Part shown: positions 34,001 to 36,112 of the stretch, in pieces
Layout: each line of letters begins with the position of its first letter
Numbering within the stretch: the first letter of the stretch is position 1
Assembly: GCA_945861385.1 (NCBI GenBank)
Contig: CAMAUI010000039.1
Location: 1-36,112 of the forward strand
DNA: 36,112 bases
Direction of reading: 5' to 3'
Origin: Prosthecobacter debontii
Lineage (GTDB): Bacteria > Verrucomicrobiota > Verrucomicrobiia > Chthoniobacterales > Chthoniobacteraceae
Made by a program: the position numbers and the translations under genes
The notes under the pieces: model-generated
What the model was told of the DNA's origin: nothing
Seen by the model: the letters and a program-made list of their open reading frames with translations, nothing else
Databases searched by the model: none

Positions 34001-34668
34001 GTCTGCCGATGATTCAGTTCCGTTCCGCCGCGGTAGGTATTCGGCCCCGCAGTACCTGTGATCCAGAATTTGCAGTTGCTTTCGCCATCCCAATTGATGG
34101 GGTAGTAGTTCAGGGTAAACTTTCCAGGCCCGCTCAGGGCGCCGCGCAGGCTTGATCCCTCGCCCGTTGGACCGGCGTGGCCCCTTTCGGTAACTCCTTC
34201 ATAGGTGAAATTGCTTTGCAAATACATGTCCATCGCGTTGTGGGCAGCATAGAAGCCGCCACCGGTTCTCGTGGTAGTCTTCAGTGTGGAACCTGCTAAT
34301 GGATTACCCGTGTCCCAAGTAACTTTCTTGCCGGGCGAGGTAAACAGGTTGGCCCAGGAATAAGTCACGGTGGGAGTCCAGTTGGCCAATGTCAGATCGC
34401 GGTTGATGTAAACACCACTGATACCGGCGTTATCCTGGTTTAGCGGGTTGGGGGTTGACATGGTCGCGACCGCCCCCACGCCATCGGCGATAATCCCGCC
34501 AGTCCAGTTTTCGGGGGCGAAATAGTACCTGGGGCCAAACTGCGAGATCCACGTGCCGTCCACCGCCGAGGCGTCACCGACAATCGCCATACTAGTTGCT
34601 GTGACCGCGAGGGCGAGGGGTTTGAGATGATTTCTTAAAGGTTTGCTGATATTTTGTGTCGTTTTCAT
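31075..34668 (-). CDS. Large secreted protein with autotransporter-associated beta-strand repeats
   Basis: The 1197-residue protein has a signal peptide (MKTTQNISKPLRNHL...GDASA) and almost entirely beta-structured, Thr/Gly/Asn-rich sequence. PATR-type repeats are clear: KNGTGALILSGVRTYTGTTT near 790 and KNGTGTLTLSGANTYTGTTT near 960, each followed by a '(L/V)S(A/Q)GTL' turn. No autotransporter barrel is present. The protein instead ends with a roughly 125-residue module. That module starts at VTWAALNGAG, has a calcium-type DEDHDGDSVPNGTEYFFG loop, and ends KNFVRLKVTGP. It is probably a surface or matrix protein. The start codon lacks a strong Shine-Dalgarno sequence. It is the upstream neighbour of the DUF1592 gene on the same strand (145-base gap). 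Confidence 0.85.
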   Translation of the reverse strand: MKTTQNISKPLRNHLKPLALAVTATSMAIVGDASAVDGTWISQFGPRYYFAPENWTGGIIADGVGAVATMSTPNPLNQDNAGISGVYINRDLTLANWTPTVTYSWANLFTSPGKKVTWDTGNPLAGSTLKTTTRTGGGFYAAHNAMDMYLQSNFTYEGVTERGHAGPTGEGSSLRGALSGPGKFTLNYYPINWDGESNCKFWITGTAGPNTYRGGTELNHRQTTASYNLGNIPKDWNRVILDKQGSLGWGNVTMVHPQTAIRITNPSSGTSDRIDDTASVYLISGPPTGTTRLNLNPAAIDLSRIELDGGVNETIAALYLDGAPQPAGTYGAVGSAATNQSDWFRGTGILTVTPVISVVSADNTAWGTTATWLPNQAPNATTLVTIDGETVTVDAAGAAARELRMTGGTLIVNTGTSLDTGRFLSVGNGAAVNVLGTGSLTVSGAGIVETLGTGLISVSSTGTLDVGEIATSGLSVASGANMTVRTSLLVNSSLNLTGSTLTLGSAAEVRLRSGTLTDDNALSAAKLIVEGGALALGGNNLTVTNTLTLTGSPLDMTDAALGDLTVNGATVRLEGGSSILTVDTAQTPEVLVYDGGAVAGSGSVIPNVRYEVHNQAITTNLADSATTMTALDAMWGLVELTGTNSYEGATTIRSGVLRAADGIGLPTNSLLSFNGGVYESSGTFGGGTNRVISNSAGHTVFWTGNGGFAARGGTLTVTLDNGGGPIDWGASGGFNGRTLILGSTTADSEVVITNDINLAGGRIIQVDDNTLVTTDFATLSGEISGASGSITKNGTGALILSGVRTYTGTTTLSAGTLILFKGNALAGSTTINNGTTLGIGHNDALGAAGSPFTWNGNSTVMPLGAAPIVPQNVSYNGNNTVIGSFDLTFTGTLTSNNNRSLTNNLDAGKTLTLGNVNLSNNASARTLTVTGTGNTKISGTISNGPAISGNLTKNGTGTLTLSGANTYTGTTTVSQGTLALVGGSQSSPITVSNGAFLAFDVASPTTSTSTYNLIAGSKIKIIGTPTLASYTLTTSSGITGITGNPNLDVLIPGYDLVVEGASLILKKPSGYVTWAALNGAGANLDEDHDGDSVPNGTEYFFGGPNGNTTGLTPLPGVVNNVGTLSVTWTKAADYVGVYGTDFVVETSATVAAPWIPAILDPASGFTVTITGNEVKFTFPDGPPYDGKNFVRLKVTGP

Positions 34669-35015
34669 GATATTGAAGAGGAGCGATTTCGGATTTGAAG
34701 CTGGGATGGAGCACAGGGGTCAGCGAGGCGATTTTCGTTGCCGTAGGAAGAAATATCTCAGGAATTTGATTTACTGCAAGGAGTTCGCTTTCGCGAACGC
34801 CGCGCCGGAAACCGCCAGAACGGGGATGGTCGTCGTGAGTGAGGCAGGCGCTTCCCAAAGACGCGCAGACTGTGCTTCAATAAACTTTAATCCTTATTCA
34901 TCGGCAGTAACGGTGAAGTTGATGGTATCTGCAAATCGCCACGGTACCCGGAGAAGCCAGTGAAATTCCACGGATCTCCGCCACCCGGACTCGGAGGAAA
35001 ATTTCCGATCCATGC
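34669..35015. other. Gene-free gap between the two surface-protein genes
   Basis: The 347 bases have no supported gene on either strand and no strong hairpin terminator. The minus-strand frame remains open for about 42 codons after the TAG stop of the upstream gene. That stretch contains PWNFTGFSGYRGDL but resembles no family I know. A promoter for the 1197-residue gene should lie here; no convincing -35/-10 pair was found. Confidence 0.5.
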
Positions 35016-36112
35016 CTAAGGGATGGGTGAGGTAACATTAACGCGGATAAAGTCTGATGCGTCATTTCCGGCATGGCCGTCGGTGCGGAAGGTCTTGTAG
35101 GACCAGTCGGAGTCGAGTGCGGGCAGGCCAGCTTGGATGGCTGTGGCGTCCGCGCCTGTGACTTCCGTGACAACGGGTGTCCCCCAATCGCTCACGTCAT
35201 TCGATGCTTCAACGATGTACAAGAGGTCACCAGGACCATCGGTCGCTTGTTGATTGTTGCCCACGGCAACAAATGCGCCTGCGGTGCTCCGCACGGCGAT
35301 CGTGAAGGTGAGCACGTTGGTATCGCCGCCAACTGTGGCCAGTTTTGCAATTGCCTTGCCGAACAAGGCACCGTTGGCGGGGTTGGAATTGACGGCGAAC
35401 TCGAGAAAGTTCGGCCCTCCGTCCTGATCTGGGTCGTCAGTGCGGGCCGTGAAACCACCTAGGCCACTGAATCCATTGATCCAAGTTGTAAACGGGTCGG
35501 CCCACTTCGCATAAAGAGTCACGTTATTATTGATGGTGAAGGTACTTCCTGGGGCGTAGTCCGTGCCAGAGCCATTGGCTGCAGTGTTCCAACCGCTGAA
35601 GGTGAAGCCAGTTCTGACCAGGAAACCTGTATTTCCAAGAACGGTAACAGTGGATCCAGGTAGATAAGGACTGCTGGCGTCGGTCGGTGGCGCGCCACCC
35701 GTGCTTCCGTTGCCGCTGTAGGTTACGGCGTAGGTGGGAATAAACGAATCCATCCGGACATTATCGATCGTCACGGTGGCGTTGGGGGCTGTACCGGCGG
35801 TTCCTCCTGTGTCTGTCATATTAAACCTTATCCCCAATTGTTGCCCCCATAATGCCTGAGGGATATCCGCCTTGGAGAGCTCCAGTGTAAGGTTCATCAT
35901 GTTCGTGGAGCGGACTTGCGAGAAGTCCACCGGAAAGACCTGATTGAAGGGATTAACGTTGCTCAAAGTGGCAAGATATGCCGGCGAGCCGGGGAGTTCC
36001 CCCCATTTCAGCAATGTGCGGCCTTGCGCGAGAGTGCCCAAGTGAGACGTGTATGTAGCGTAAGGAACGCCGTTGACAGTAATAGTCGCCGTGAAACTCT
36101 GATCGATTTGCT
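35016..36112 (-). CDS. Secreted beta-rich protein with InlB B-repeat (N-terminus outside window)
   Basis: The frame is open to the window edge. The visible 365 residues begin within a beta-sandwich-like part: QIDQSFTATITVNGVPYATY, then LTLELSKADIP and TVTIDNVRMDSF, which looks like the end of a LamG/carbohydrate-binding-type domain. An InlB B-repeat follows (AVTYSGNGSTGGAPPTDAS ... GFTFSGWNTAANGSGT ... NNVTLYAKW). It ends with a C-terminal module like that of the 1197-residue protein: TTWINGFSG, a DDPDQDGGPNFLEF loop, YIVEASNDVSDW, and a final SDFIRVNVTSPIP. It is probably exported and surface-attached. The start codon lies beyond 36112. Confidence 0.8.
   Translation of the reverse strand, partial: QIDQSFTATITVNGVPYATYTSHLGTLAQGRTLLKWGELPGSPAYLATLSNVNPFNQVFPVDFSQVRSTNMMNLTLELSKADIPQALWGQQLGIRFNMTDTGGTAGTAPNATVTIDNVRMDSFIPTYAVTYSGNGSTGGAPPTDASSPYLPGSTVTVLGNTGFLVRTGFTFSGWNTAANGSGTDYAPGSTFTINNNVTLYAKWADPFTTWINGFSGLGGFTARTDDPDQDGGPNFLEFAVNSNPANGALFGKAIAKLATVGGDTNVLTFTIAVRSTAGAFVAVGNNQQATDGPGDLLYIVEASNDVSDWGTPVVTEVTGADATAIQAGLPALDSDWSYKTFRTDGHAGNDASDFIRVNVTSPIP

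Noticed and set aside
34890-35018. Stop-codon readthrough adding about 42 residues to the InlB-repeat protein
   Set aside because: The frame stays open after TAG, but the protein already ends with the VNVT-type terminus seen in its neighbour, and the extension shows no family resemblance.

Overview
The window is GC-rich DNA that fits a member of the Verrucomicrobiota, probably class Verrucomicrobiia. The evidence is the DUF1552 / PSCyt1-DUF1587-DUF1592-DUF1588-DUF1585 gene pair, a large secreted protein with autotransporter-associated beta-strand repeats, a secreted ThuA-like protein, a monohaem CxxCH protein, and short 'aggcttccagcct'-type palindromes. All of these are common in that phylum. 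Species cannot be named from the sequence.

Layout. 1-350: the right end of an IS3-family insertion sequence, half of a palindromic repeat, and tRNA-Asp(GTC). 447-7240: housekeeping and envelope genes, namely a flavin-dependent halogenase-like protein, an LptE-like lipoprotein coupled to a BamD/TPR-like periplasmic protein, and divergent mfd. 7250-13414: an accessory stretch. It holds a ThuA-like gene, an orphan N-terminal cas1 fragment, two nested toxin-antitoxin modules (one broken), and a five-gene operon led by a tyrosine recombinase and ending in a SUMF1/FGE-fold protein. A tRNA-Arg(TCT) and a 0.2-kb element with inverted terminal repeats close this stretch. 13412-17343: a chorismate-lyase-like gene, a sigma/anti-sigma/PDZ operon, fabG and sixA. 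17433-19300: rpsA with a candidate promoter and a clear terminator. 19367-26445: a haem protein, an orphan fused ABC permease, a second copy of the palindromic repeat, an L,D-transpeptidase plus rhodanese pair, an envelope protein, and potCD. 26692-36112: a cell-surface block on the minus strand with DUF1552 and DUF1592-type proteins and two large secreted beta-rich proteins. The second of these runs off the window.

How the genes fit together. Four-base ATGA or GTGA overlaps link bamD-like/lptE, sigma/anti-sigma, DUF1592/DUF1552, each toxin-antitoxin pair, and most of the integrase-led cassette, so translational coupling is the rule here. The most unusual region is the 5-kb accessory block between mfd/thuA and tRNA-Arg. 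It looks like a hotspot with remnants of CRISPR adaptation, toxin-antitoxin decay and a compact integrative cassette of unknown function. The best structural finding outside it is a roughly 150-bp imperfect palindrome whose second copy is cut by an IS3-family element near the position of its loop.
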